Assembly (NCBI RefSeq): GCF_023517795.1
Contig: NZ_CP082928.1
Coordinates: 1,178,001 to 1,242,000 of the forward strand
Origin: Pseudomonas fulva
GTDB taxonomy: Bacteria > Pseudomonadota > Gammaproteobacteria > Pseudomonadales > Pseudomonadaceae
Direction: 5' to 3'
DNA length: 64,000 nucleotides
Part shown: positions 43,427 to 53,827 of the stretch, in pieces
Numbering within the stretch: the stretch's first letter is position 1
How the letters are laid out: every line of letters starts with the position of its first letter
Translations under genes and position numbers: made by a program
The notes under the pieces: generated by a model
Database searches by the model: none
What the model was told of the DNA's origin: nothing
The model's input: only the letters and a program-made list of their open reading frames with translations

Positions 43427-43785
43427 GGCTGCTCCCGGCGGCGCGCCTGGCGCTCGATCAGCTTCTGCATCATCCAGCCGGCGAACACCAGCGACAGCAC
43501 CAGCGACAACACCAGGGCGCCGATCACCGCCCAGAAGTCGGCGGCGATGGCCTCGGCGTAGGCCATCACCCCGACTGCCGGCGGCACCAGCAGCAGCGGC
43601 AGGTACTTGAGCAGGCCGCTGGCGGCCTGCTGGATCGGCTCATCGACCTGGCCGCGGCAGAGCAGAAACACCACCAGCAGCAACATGCCGAGAATCGGTC
43701 CCGGCAGCATCGGCAGCAACAGCGCATTGATCGCCGTGCCGAGCAGTTGGCACAGCACCAGCCAGAACAGGCCACGAAGCAGCAT
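43423..43785 (-). CDS. lrgA: LrgA/CidA-family holin-like protein
   Basis: A 120-residue protein with four hydrophobic segments, including RGLFWLVLCQLLGTAINAL, LPGPILGMLLLVVFLL (the conserved PGPxxGM motif) and LLLVPPAVGVMAYAEAI. It is followed by lrgB with a 4-base overlap. The start at 43783-43785 has a GGGGGA ribosome site; an upstream in-frame Met (43833) is less likely. It is divergent from the MORN-C13 peptidase lipoprotein, 187 bases away. Confidence 0.92.
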   Translation of the reverse strand: MLLRGLFWLVLCQLLGTAINALLLPMLPGPILGMLLLVVFLLCRGQVDEPIQQAASGLLKYLPLLLVPPAVGVMAYAEAIAADFWAVIGALVLSLVLSLVFAGWMMQKLIERQARRREQP

Positions 43786-43972
43786 GATTGTCCCCCGCAA
43801 ACTCGACAGGCCGACCGGCTTGCCCACCATCAAAGGCGGCCATTATAGGCCGCTAACCCTGGCGGCTTAACAGGGCCAGATCGCTTGCAGTCGAGCGGTT
43901 CAGCACGGCAGCGCGCCGCCAGGTGCTTTGCGGCATACTGCCAGCCTCCCTTCCCTGACCAGGACGTCCCCC

Positions 43973-45583
43973 ATGCTTCGCCTCGCGCCTTTGGCCCTGA
44001 CCATCGCCCTCACCGCCTGTGGCCAGAGCGCTTCACTGCTGCCCGCCGACGCGATCCTGCCGGACGGTTCGCGCTATCACGGTGAGGTGGTCGCAGGCCG
44101 GCTGCAGGGCGAAGGCCGCCTCGATTATCCCGATGGCAGCCGCTACGTCGGCCATTTCCTCGACGGCCAGCGCCACGGCACCGGCGAGTGGCAAGGCGTC
44201 GATGGCGAGCATTATGTCGGTGAGTTCGCCGCCGGCCGCTACGACGGCCAAGGCACCTTGCAGAAAGCCGACGGCAGCCATTACAGCGGTGGTTTCCACC
44301 AGGGCCGCTTCAGCGGCGAAGGCGTGCTGGAGGAAGCCGGGCAGACCTACCGCGGGCAGTTTCGCGCGGGCCGCTTTCATGGCTTCGGTGTTCTCGAGCA
44401 GGCCGACGGCAGCCGCTTCCAGGGCGTGTTCGCCAAGGGCCTGCCAGATGGCCAGGGCATGCGCGAAGACGAACTGGGCAACCAGCTCTCCGGGCACTTC
44501 GCAGGCGGCCAGCTCAAGGGCGCCGGCAGCTACCGGGGCAGCGAGGGCGACAGCTACGACGGCGAACTCAAGGACAGCCTGTTCCATGGCAAGGGCCGTT
44601 ACCAGAGCGCCAGCGGCGAGTCCTGGAGCGGCACCTTCGTCGCGGGCGCCCTTACCGGTACAGGTGAATACCGCGGCACCGATGGCAGCCGCTATGACGG
44701 CCAGTTCGCCAATGGCCGGTTCAACGGCCAGGGCATCCTGGTCGGCGCCGACGGCACCAGGCAGCAAGGCACCTGGCACCGGGGCCTGCGGGTGCGCGAC
44801 GAAAACGGCCAGGCGCTGCCCGACCCCCTGGAAATCGGCCTGCTGAAGCAGGGCGAACTGCTCGAGGGCGCCATCGCCGCGCTGCCGGCCTCCACTCCAC
44901 GTAGCGAGCTCTATGCCCTGACCCTGGCCGGGGACGGCAAGCAGAGCGTGTTCCTGCGCGAAGCCGACTACGTCGCCGATCTGCTCAGCGAACGGTTCGC
45001 CGCCCATGGCCGCATCACCCTGGCCAACCACCGCGATCACCTGGCCGATCGCCCCCTGGCGACCCGCGAGAACCTGCGCCGCGCGGTGCAGGCCATCGCC
45101 GAACGCAGCGGGCCGGAAGACCTGGTGTTCATCTACCTGACCAGCCACGGCTCGCGCACCCATGAGCTGAACCTGGACCAACCGCGCCTGCAGCTCGCCG
45201 ACCTGCCCGCCAGTGAGCTGGCCGATCTGCTCGAGCCCCTGGCCGACCGCCACAAGGTGGTGGTGATTTCCGCCTGCTATTCCGGCGGCTTCATTCCCGC
45301 CCTGAAGGACGACAAGACCCTGCTGATGACCGCCGCCCGCGCCGACCGGGTGTCATTCGGCTGCTCCGAGGAGGCCGACTTCACCTACTTCGGCCGCGCC
45401 CTGTTCGCCGAAGCGCTGCAGCAGACCGGCGATCTGCAGGAGGCCTTCAGACTGGCCCGCGCAGCGGTGGCCGAGCGCGAGCAGGCCGATGGCTTCGAGC
45501 CGTCGGAACCGCAGATCTGGGCGCCTGCCGCGGTACTCCAGCGCTGGAATGCGCTACGCCAGGCAGGCAGCGAAGCGCCTTGA
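43973..45583 (+). CDS. MORN-repeat lipoprotein with C13 (caspase-fold) peptidase domain
   Basis: A 536-residue predicted lipoprotein. The signal peptide MLRLAPLALTIALTAC ends in a lipobox with Cys16 followed by Gly, so outer-membrane sorting is likely. Residues 31-280 hold about eleven tandem 23-residue MORN-type repeats of form DGSRYxGxFxxGRxxGxG. The C-terminal part (about 315-530) is a C13/legumain-like clan CD domain: the catalytic His392 is in YLTSHGSRTH and Cys435 in VVISACYSGGF, 43 residues apart. The first Met with a lipobox was chosen as start. It is divergent from lrgA. MORN arrays usually bind membranes or provide scaffolds. The peptidase target is unknown, and no activator gene is adjacent. 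The domain calls are firm; function is open. Confidence 0.88.
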   Translation: MLRLAPLALTIALTACGQSASLLPADAILPDGSRYHGEVVAGRLQGEGRLDYPDGSRYVGHFLDGQRHGTGEWQGVDGEHYVGEFAAGRYDGQGTLQKADGSHYSGGFHQGRFSGEGVLEEAGQTYRGQFRAGRFHGFGVLEQADGSRFQGVFAKGLPDGQGMREDELGNQLSGHFAGGQLKGAGSYRGSEGDSYDGELKDSLFHGKGRYQSASGESWSGTFVAGALTGTGEYRGTDGSRYDGQFANGRFNGQGILVGADGTRQQGTWHRGLRVRDENGQALPDPLEIGLLKQGELLEGAIAALPASTPRSELYALTLAGDGKQSVFLREADYVADLLSERFAAHGRITLANHRDHLADRPLATRENLRRAVQAIAERSGPEDLVFIYLTSHGSRTHELNLDQPRLQLADLPASELADLLEPLADRHKVVVISACYSGGFIPALKDDKTLLMTAARADRVSFGCSEEADFTYFGRALFAEALQQTGDLQEAFRLARAAVAEREQADGFEPSEPQIWAPAAVLQRWNALRQAGSEAP

Positions 45584-45641
45584 ACGATAAATCGGCGATT
45601 GCCCTCTAAACTTCACAGTGAATAGCAGTCGAGGATCGACC

Positions 45642-46283
45642 ATGTATTTGACTCCCCAGCACATTCTTCTGGCAGGCGCTTCGGGCATGACCGGCGAACA
45701 CCTGCTCGATCGCCTGCTCAACGAACCCACCGTCGAGCGCGTGCTGGCCCCGAGTCGCAAGCCGCTGGCCGAACACCCCCACCTGGAAAACCCGGTCGGC
45801 GAACTGCTCGACCTGCTGCCCGCCCTCGGTGGCCCGGTGCACACGGCGTTCTGCTGCCTGGGCAGCACCATCAAGCAGGCCGGTTCCCAGGATGCCTTTC
45901 GCGCCGTCGATCACGACCTGGTGCTGGCCTTTGCCGCCCGTGCCCGGGAGCTGGGCGCGCGGCACCTGCTGGTGGTCAGCGCCATCGGCGCCGACGCGAA
46001 CTCTTCGGTCTTCTACAACCGCACCAAGGGGCAGACCGAGCAAGCGCTCGAGGCCCAGGGCTGGCCGCAACTGACCATTGCCCGCCCGTCCCTGCTGCTC
46101 GGCCCGCGCAACGAGTTTCGCCTTGGTGAACGGCTGGCCGCGCCCTTCCTGCGCTGGCTGCCGGGCAAGCACCGCGCCATCGATGTAACGGCCCTGGCCC
46201 GCGCCCTGTGGCGCCTGGCACTGGAGGAAGGCGAAGGGCTGCGCATCGTCGAGTCCGACGAGCTACGGCGCCTGGGGCGCTAA
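45642..46283 (+). CDS. NAD(P)-binding Rossmann protein
   Basis: A 213-residue atypical short-chain dehydrogenase of the NAD(P)H-binding/HTATIP2-like type. The dinucleotide motif [17 protein letters not shown] lies at residues 8-24; [40 protein letters not shown] (with the Tyr-x3-Lys-like YNRTK) and [10 protein letters not shown] follow. It lies 58 bases after the MORN-C13 gene in the same direction and may be cotranscribed. Substrate unknown; family members act on nucleoside-diphosphate sugars or quinones. Confidence 0.88.
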   Translation: MYLTPQHILLAGASGMTGEHLLDRLLNEPTVERVLAPSRKPLAEHPHLENPVGELLDLLPALGGPVHTAFCCLGSTIKQAGSQDAFRAVDHDLVLAFAARARELGARHLLVVSAIGADANSSVFYNRTKGQTEQALEAQGWPQLTIARPSLLLGPRNEFRLGERLAAPFLRWLPGKHRAIDVTALARALWRLALEEGEGLRIVESDELRRLGR

Positions 46284-46287
46284 CAAA

Positions 46288-46310
46288 AAAGGCGCCGTCA
46301 CGGCGCCTTT
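46288..46310. terminator. Bidirectional terminator
   Basis: AAAGGCGCCG-TCA-CGGCGCCTTT: a 10-bp perfect stem with A/T flanks, placed between the convergent NAD(P)-binding gene and the CitMHS gene. Confidence 0.88.
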
Positions 46311-46315
46311 CTCGT

Positions 46316-47674
46316 TCAGAACAGGCCGAGCAGGCCTGCTACGCCGAGCAACAGCAGCGAGAACAGCCACATCCACCAGAACGAGTAGCGGATGTGCTTG
46401 CCCATCTCCAGGCGCGCCAGACCCAGCGCCAGCCACAGCGCCGGCGAGAAGGGGCTGATAAAGGTGCCGATGATGTTGCCGATCATCAGCGCGTAGACCA
46501 CGCTGGCCGCCTCCACACCGTGGCTTTCGACCACTTCCAGCACCACCGGCAACAGACCGAAGTAGTAGGCATCGGTGCTCAGCAGGAACTCCATCGGCAG
46601 GCCGAAGAAGCCAAGGATCAGGTGCAGCTGGCCGACCATGGGTTCGGGCAGCACCTTGACCAGATCCTGGGCGATGGAGGTGAGCATGCCGGTACCGGCG
46701 AGAATGCCGAGCATCGAGCCGGCGGCGAGGATGATCATGCCCATGCTCAAGGCTGCGGGCGAATGGGCGGCCAGCAGTTTCATCTGCAGTTTGCCGTCCG
46801 GGTAGTTGATCAACAGGGCCAGGCTCAGGCCGATCATGAACACGTAGCCCGCCGGCAGGATGCCGGTGAACAGCGAGACCAGCACCGCGAAAAACAGGCC
46901 GGCGTTGACCCACATGCGGCCGGGACGCTCGAGCGCACGCTCCTCGTCGCTGAGCGCACCCGGGTCGCCGATATGATCGCTCTCGCCATCCTCGATCAGC
47001 GTGCCGCCGGTTTGCGCGATACGGCGCTGCTCGCGCCAGCCCAGCAAGGCCGCCATCGCCACCAGCAGCACCACGCCGACACCCTGCACGGCGAGCAGCG
47101 GCCGCCACAGTTCGGTGACCTCGATGCCCGTTACCGCCGCCGAGCGGCCCAGCGGGCCGGCCCAGGGCACCATATTGAGAATGCCGGCGCCGATGGCCAG
47201 CAGCATCAGCATCAGGTAGGGGCTCATGCGCAGCTGTTTGTAGAGCGGCAGCAGGGCCGGAATGGTCAGCAGGAAGGTGGTCGCACCGGCGCCGTCCAGG
47301 TGGGCGAGCATGCCGATGATCGCCGTGGCCACCGCCACCGCGATCACGTTGCCGCGGGTCAGCCTGACCATGAAACCGATGATCGGCCGGAACAGGCCGG
47401 TGTCCTGCATCACCCCGAAGAAGGTGATGGCGAAGATGAACATGGTGGCGATGCTGATCACCCGGCCGACGCCATCGGTAAAGAACACCGAGATTTCCGC
47501 CGGGCCGAAACCGGCGCAGAAGGCGCCCAACAGCGGCACCATGATCAGGGGCAGGACGGGCGACATGCGCCCACTGAGTAACAGGGCCACCAGGCAAACG
47601 ATGGTCAACAGGCCAATCAGGGTCAACAAACCGAGCTCTCCTTCTTCTTGTTCAATCGGTGCGGGCATGCACAC
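46316..47674 (-). CDS. CitMHS-family citrate/metal transporter
   Basis: A 452-residue transporter with about 12 membrane segments, of the CitMHS family, which imports citrate complexed to Mg2+ or other divalent metals with protons. Characteristic parts are the re-entrant segment MLAHLDGAGATTFLLTIPALLP near residue 125, MVPWAGPLGRSAAV, and the C-terminal FISPFSPALWLALGLARLEMGKHIRYSFWWMW. A hydrophilic loop with DGESDHIGDPGALSDEER separates the two halves. It is divergent from an SDR gene. Exact substrate is not known from sequence. The start may also be the ATG at 47668. Confidence 0.9.
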   Translation of the reverse strand: MCMPAPIEQEEGELGLLTLIGLLTIVCLVALLLSGRMSPVLPLIMVPLLGAFCAGFGPAEISVFFTDGVGRVISIATMFIFAITFFGVMQDTGLFRPIIGFMVRLTRGNVIAVAVATAIIGMLAHLDGAGATTFLLTIPALLPLYKQLRMSPYLMLMLLAIGAGILNMVPWAGPLGRSAAVTGIEVTELWRPLLAVQGVGVVLLVAMAALLGWREQRRIAQTGGTLIEDGESDHIGDPGALSDEERALERPGRMWVNAGLFFAVLVSLFTGILPAGYVFMIGLSLALLINYPDGKLQMKLLAAHSPAALSMGMIILAAGSMLGILAGTGMLTSIAQDLVKVLPEPMVGQLHLILGFFGLPMEFLLSTDAYYFGLLPVVLEVVESHGVEAASVVYALMIGNIIGTFISPFSPALWLALGLARLEMGKHIRYSFWWMWLFSLLLLGVAGLLGLF

Positions 47675-47767
47675 GAGCCGCGGACTCTAGAAAGCCAACC
47701 TTTCGCGAACCTTTATGACCGGGCTCGCTAAGCCCATGATTTGTCAGTGAATATGTAGTAATGCGAG

Positions 47768-47778
47768 GTAACAGTTAC
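47768..47778. promoter_or_regulatory. Short palindrome upstream of the SDR gene
   Basis: GTAAC-A-GTTAC, an 11-base perfect inverted repeat in the 150-base region between the CitMHS and SDR genes. It may be an operator, but it is short enough to be chance. Confidence 0.28.
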
Positions 47779-47824
47779 GCAGCCTTGCTAAGCTGTTGGC
47801 CTTGCCCATTAGCGGAGTTTCGTC

Positions 47825-48511
47825 ATGCCCTCGAACAGAACGGCCCTGATCATCGGTGCGTCACGTGGTATCGGCCTGGGCCTGGTGCGCCAGCTGCACG
47901 GCGATGGCTGGCAGGTGACCGCCACGGTGCGCACCCCGGCCCGCGCCAGCGAGCTGCAGGCCTTGAACGGCGTGCAGATCGAATCACTGGATATCGACGA
48001 CAGCGTCGCGCTGGATGCACTGGCACAGCGCCTGCAGGGCCAGACCTTCGACCTGCTGTTCGTCAACGCCGGCATCATCGGCCCCAGCCATCAGTCGGCT
48101 GCGCAGGCCACCGCCGAGGAGCTCGGTCAGCTGTTCATGACCAACGTCATCGCGCCGATCCGCCTGGCCGAACGGCTGGTCGGTCAGTTGCGCCCACGGA
48201 CCGGCGTGCTGGCGTTCATGAGTTCGGGGCTGGGCAGCGTGGCCAACCCGGAAGGCAACAACCTGGCGTTGTACAAGGCCAGCAAGGCGGCGCTCAACTC
48301 GCTGACCAACAGCTTCGTCTGCGAGCTGCCAGAGCCGCGCCCGACCGTATTGTCACTGCATCCAGGCTGGGTGAAGACCGATATGGGCGGCGAAAACGCC
48401 ATGGTCGAAGTAGCCGACAGCTGCCGCGGTTTGATCGCCCAGGTCGAACGCTTCGCTGGCCAAGGCGGCCACCACTTCGTCGACTATCAGGGCCAGAAGA
48501 TCGATTGGTAA
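47825..48511 (+). CDS. Short-chain dehydrogenase/reductase
   Basis: A 228-residue classical SDR oxidoreductase. The cofactor motif TALIIGASRGIGLGLVRQL lies at residues 6-24, the NAG-type strand is LLFVNAGIIGP near residue 80, and the active site is represented by Ser in FMSSGLGSV with Tyr-x3-Lys in ALYKASKAALNSL. The motif PTVLSLHPGWVKTDMGG completes the fold. Family members of this length often act as C-factor-like or aldehyde reductases; substrate unknown. It lies downstream of a repeat-poor promoter region and upstream of a repeat-rich gap. Confidence 0.92.
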   Translation: MPSNRTALIIGASRGIGLGLVRQLHGDGWQVTATVRTPARASELQALNGVQIESLDIDDSVALDALAQRLQGQTFDLLFVNAGIIGPSHQSAAQATAEELGQLFMTNVIAPIRLAERLVGQLRPRTGVLAFMSSGLGSVANPEGNNLALYKASKAALNSLTNSFVCELPEPRPTVLSLHPGWVKTDMGGENAMVEVADSCRGLIAQVERFAGQGGHHFVDYQGQKIDW

Positions 48512-48523
48512 GCGGGATTCAGG

Positions 48524-48556
48524 CTGTAGCTTGGTGGGCTGGCGCCCATCCTACAG
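48524..48556. repeat. CTGTAG hairpin repeat
   Basis: An inverted repeat with outer arms CTGTAG/CTACAG and inner GGTGGGC/GCCCATC, just after the SDR stop. It shares its GGATGGG core with two direct copies at 48679 and 48705. It may also terminate the SDR transcript. Confidence 0.55.
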
Positions 48557-48604
48557 TTCTGTAATTTCAGTTGGTGGTAGGTGAAGCGACCTGAGCAGCC
48601 ATCC

Positions 48605-48660
48605 CGTGGGAGCGCGCCATGCGCGCGATCGCTTCGCGGGCATGGCCCGCTCCCGCAGGA
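48605..48660. repeat. Pseudomonas REP element
   Basis: GTGGGAGCGCGCCATGCGCG on the left and GCATGGCCCGCTCCCGCAGG on the right form the familiar Pseudomonas REP hairpin. A related copy is at 56198-56261. Confidence 0.8.
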
Positions 48661-48678
48661 TATGAGGCTGGCCTCAAA

Positions 48679-48716
48679 CCGTAGGATGGGACAGGCCGCT
48701 TAGGCCGTAGGATGGG
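48679..48716. repeat. Two direct copies of CCGTAGGATGGG
   Basis: Identical 12-mers at 48679-48690 and 48705-48716, 26 bases apart, in the same intergenic region as the REP and the CTGTAG hairpin. They look like remnants of a longer intergenic repeat family. Confidence 0.6.
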
Positions 48717-48772
48717 CGACAGTCCATTCCCCCACCGATCCAAGTCACAGACCTCGCAACCGTTCAGCTCCC

Positions 48773-50970
<2,198 letters not shown>

Positions 50971-50977
50971 ACCGCCG

Positions 50978-51049
50978 GTAGCCCGCCGTTGAGCGCAGCG
51001 ATACCCGGGGCGGCAGATTTCTGGGTATCGCTGCGCCAACCCAGGCTAC
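50978..51049. repeat. Long intergenic hairpin after the deaminase gene
   Basis: CGCAGCGATACCC (50994-51006) pairs with GGGTATCGCTGCG (51023-51035); outer GTAGCC/GGCTAC arms also pair. The sequence GAGCGCAGCGATACCC is typical of a Pseudomonas intergenic repeat, and it may terminate the deaminase transcript. Confidence 0.7.
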
Positions 51050-51099
51050 GGGGTGCCGTTCAACCCTGTGCTTTCTGGTGCTTTTTTGCACGGAACGCT

Positions 51100-51392
51100 A
51101 AGGCAACGCCAATTGCCCCTTCAGGAAGCCGAGTGGAATCGTTGCGTAGAGGGTTGAGCGGCATGGATGCCGCGAGAGCCGCGATGGGCCATGGATGGCC
51201 CTCCGCGGCGAGCCCTCGGAGTGACGATGGAACGAGGGAACCCCGGCGAAGCCTGGGCTGGATGTCGGGGCTACACCTTTCGGTTCCTTTTGGGGCAATG
51301 CTGTACGGACCGGAGACATCAACGACACGATAATTCTGGTCAGCTGCGGTGGACGGATGAGGCGCCGTCCACCCTACGAGCGCGGTTGAGCG
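51100..51392. repeat. Intergenic repeat module, no gene
   Basis: This part of the 422-base gap between the deaminase and PCuAC genes has no supportable gene. It contains phrases such as GGATGCCGCGAGAGCCGCG, ATGGATGGCCC and GGAACGAGGGAACCCCGGCG, which I recognise as parts of a long repeated intergenic element in some Pseudomonas genomes. A shorter inverted repeat, GGTGGACGG/CCGTCCACC, is at 51349-51383. Confidence 0.6.
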
Positions 51393-51872
51393 TCAATGCC
51401 CCTTATGCTCGTGCCCACCTTCGGCAGCCGGCTCATCCTTCTGTACCGCCACCTCGACCGTCACCGCCCCGGCCTTTTCGAAGGTCAGGGTCATGGGAAA
51501 GCGGTCGCCGGCCTGGGCCTGCTGCTGCAGGTTGAACAGCATCACGTGGTAGCCCATGGGGGCGAACTTCACTTCGCCGCCGGCGGGAATCACCACATTG
51601 TGCACCTGCTGCATCTTCATCATGCCGCCCACGTGGGCGTGCTCGTGGATCTCCGCCTTGCCGGCCACCGGCGTTTCGACGCTGAGCAGGCGGTCGTCGT
51701 CATCGCCTTTGTTATGCACCACGAAGTAGGCGGCGGCCGTCGGCGCCACCGGCGGCATTTCCCGCGACCAGGGGTGGTCGATATGCAGTTGGCCGACGTC
51801 GTATTCATGGGCAGTGGCCAGCAGGGTGGTAGCCAGCAGTGCGGCGGTCAGCGCCAGTTTCTTCAGGGTCAT
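51393..51872 (-). CDS. Periplasmic copper chaperone, PCuAC type
   Basis: A 159-residue exported protein of the PCu(A)C family, which delivers Cu(I) to cytochrome oxidase. It has a signal peptide (KLALTAALLATTLLATAHE), HIDHPWSREMPP, the family segment AAAYFVVHNKGDDDD, and the metal site with EIHEHAHVGGMMKMQQV near residues 75-91, where His and Met residues bind copper. The tail GGHEHKGH may also bind metal. Downstream of a PepSY protein on the same strand, 59 bases away, so a metal-related unit is likely. Confidence 0.92.
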   Translation of the reverse strand: MTLKKLALTAALLATTLLATAHEYDVGQLHIDHPWSREMPPVAPTAAAYFVVHNKGDDDDRLLSVETPVAGKAEIHEHAHVGGMMKMQQVHNVVIPAGGEVKFAPMGYHVMLFNLQQQAQAGDRFPMTLTFEKAGAVTVEVAVQKDEPAAEGGHEHKGH

Positions 51873-51931
51873 GGTGCATCTCCTTCAATCGGATTCGGTT
51901 GTCTCGGCCGCCACCAGGGGGCCGACAAGGT

Positions 51932-53299
51932 TCAGGCCAGGCGGCGGGCGCCGAGGCGTGACAGGAGCAGGAAATCCAGCGCCCAGATCGCCAACAGCGA
52001 GGCGCCGACCAGGGGGAACAGCACGCCCAGGGCGATCATGATCGTCACGCCGACCTTCCAGCGTGGCAGGTCGTGGCGCAGCGGCGGCACGCCCAGGCCG
52101 CCACTGGGCCGGCGTTTCCACCACATGACCAGGCCGCTGACCGAGCTGAGCAGAATCATCAGGCACACGAACAGGATGAACAGTTGATGGGGCAAGCCGA
52201 AGAGCTTGCCCTGGTGCAGCATCACCCCGCTCTCCACGGCGCGCGCCGCCAGGCCGTAGTCGGCCCAGCGCACGTCCGCCAGCACCGCGCCGCTGTACTG
52301 GTCGACATGCAGGGTGGCGTCGTTGCGCGGATCGTCGGCGAACACCGAGATGGTGTAGACCCCGGTCGGCGTGGTTGGGAAGCTGATGCTGTAGCCCGGG
52401 TGCACGCCACGCTCGCTGGCGATATCCACTACCTGCTGCAGGCCCACGGTGGGGTTGGCGGTGGACATCGGCGCAGCCCCGCCGTTGTGCGCCGCATGGG
52501 GGTCGGACTCGGGCAGCGGGGTGTTTTCCAATGCCCAGGGCACGGTCTGCTTGTGGCTCTGGTTGAGCTCACCGGCCTGGCGGTCGGAGGTCGGCACCTG
52601 ATCCCACATGGCCGCCGGAAACTGGTTCCAGGCGCCGGCGAATTGCTTGCCCCAGAAACCCGTCCAGGTCATGCCGGTGAGCAGCATGAACAGCAGCAGC
52701 AAGGCGCCCCAGAAACCGGTGACCGCATGCAGGTCGCGCCACAGCAACCGGCCACGGGCCGACAGCCGCGGCCACAGCACGCCAGCCCCAGCGCCGCGGC
52801 CGCGCGGCCACCACAGGTACAGCCCGGACACCACCAACACCACGCCCCAGCCGGCGGCCAGTTCGATCAGCCGGTCCCCTGGCGTGCCGATCAACAGATC
52901 GGCGTGCACCGCACGCGCCAGGGCCTGCAGGTTGTCATGGGCGTCCTGGGTACCGAGGATGGCGCCCCCGTAGGGGTCGACGAAGACATTGCGGGTGCGC
53001 TCGCCGACCTTCACCACGAACTGGGCGCTGCTGTTGGCGTCCACCGGCGGCAGGTACTTGCCGATGCTGCCCTGGGGATAAACCGCCCGAACCCGGCCGA
53101 GCATCTCGTCGGCGGTCAGTTGCTGGGGGCTCGCCTCGACCTGCAGCAGGTCGGCATACATCAGTTGGTCGAGCTGCGGCTTGAACAGGTAGATGATGCC
53201 GGTCAGCGACAGCATGATCATGAAGGGAATGACGAACAGCCCGGCATAGAAGTGCCAGCGCCAGGCGAGGTTGTAGAACGAGGGTGTCGCGTTTTTCAT
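51932..53299 (-). CDS. PepSY-associated membrane protein
   Basis: A 455-residue protein of the PepSY_TM (PiuB-like) family with four membrane segments: AWRWHFYAGLFVIPFMIM, ELAAGWGVVLVVSGLYLWWP, VTGFWGALLLLFMLLTG and FILFVCLMILLSSVSGL, plus a last hydrophobic C-terminal stretch. Two PepSY domains lie in the periplasmic loops; SDPHAAHNGGAAP is a His-containing linker. Such proteins often accompany siderophore or copper uptake and may act as ferric reductases; WRDLHAVTGFWG resembles conserved heme-proximal His segments. The start is the ATG at 53297-53299; one Met lies seven codons upstream. It lies between DUF2946 and PCuAC genes on the same strand. Confidence 0.9.
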   Translation of the reverse strand: MKNATPSFYNLAWRWHFYAGLFVIPFMIMLSLTGIIYLFKPQLDQLMYADLLQVEASPQQLTADEMLGRVRAVYPQGSIGKYLPPVDANSSAQFVVKVGERTRNVFVDPYGGAILGTQDAHDNLQALARAVHADLLIGTPGDRLIELAAGWGVVLVVSGLYLWWPRGRGAGAGVLWPRLSARGRLLWRDLHAVTGFWGALLLLFMLLTGMTWTGFWGKQFAGAWNQFPAAMWDQVPTSDRQAGELNQSHKQTVPWALENTPLPESDPHAAHNGGAAPMSTANPTVGLQQVVDIASERGVHPGYSISFPTTPTGVYTISVFADDPRNDATLHVDQYSGAVLADVRWADYGLAARAVESGVMLHQGKLFGLPHQLFILFVCLMILLSSVSGLVMWWKRRPSGGLGVPPLRHDLPRWKVGVTIMIALGVLFPLVGASLLAIWALDFLLLSRLGARRLA

Positions 53300-53373
53300 G
53301 GGAAGCCCGATCCTGTGCATAAGCGAATTGCCCACAACGCCAGGCGCGCTGCAGACAACGACAAGGAAGCGAA

Positions 53374-53769
53374 TCAGGCAATCAGGGGTGAGGCACGCGG
53401 GTTGGCCGAGGGCCAGAGGTAACGCACCGCCCCGCCGGGTTCCGGGCAGGGGCGTGGGGGGGCCAGGCGTTGCCGGGGCAGCAGGCCGAGCAGGCCGAAG
53501 AACGCCGCCAGGGCCAGCGCCAGGAAGGTGGAGCACAGCGAACAACCGCTGCCCATGAGCGGCATCGGCATGTTTGCGTCCGCACCGTCCATGTCCATGG
53601 CAGCGCCACCGCCTGCGCTGGTATCCAGGCCGCAATAACCACCGTCCATGCCGCTGAGCTGCAGACCGGTCATCTGCCCATGGCTGACCGCACAGGCGAG
53701 CGCGCTGAACAGGACGCTGAAATACAGCACCCAGGCGAGCAACGAGCGATCAGAGCGGGACAGGTTCAT
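53374..53769 (-). CDS. DUF2946 family protein
   Basis: A 131-residue protein with an N-terminal membrane segment (SLLAWVLYFSVLFSALACA), a middle part with Cys, Met and Asp residues (GGYCGLDTSAGGGAAMDMDG, MPLMGSGCSLCS) and a second hydrophobic segment (TFLALALAAFFGLLGLLP). DUF2946 proteins are usually next to copper- or TonB-related genes and have Cys/His/Met-rich loops suggesting metal handling. It is upstream of the PepSY gene, 74 bases away, and probably the first gene of DUF2946-PepSY-PCuAC. Function not established. Confidence 0.85.
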   Translation of the reverse strand: MNLSRSDRSLLAWVLYFSVLFSALACAVSHGQMTGLQLSGMDGGYCGLDTSAGGGAAMDMDGADANMPMPLMGSGCSLCSTFLALALAAFFGLLGLLPRQRLAPPRPCPEPGGAVRYLWPSANPRASPLIA

Positions 53770-53827
53770 GGCTGGCGATTTTAGGGGCAGTGGCAGTAAT
53801 CGGGCTGTGGTGGATTGCCGCAGCAGC

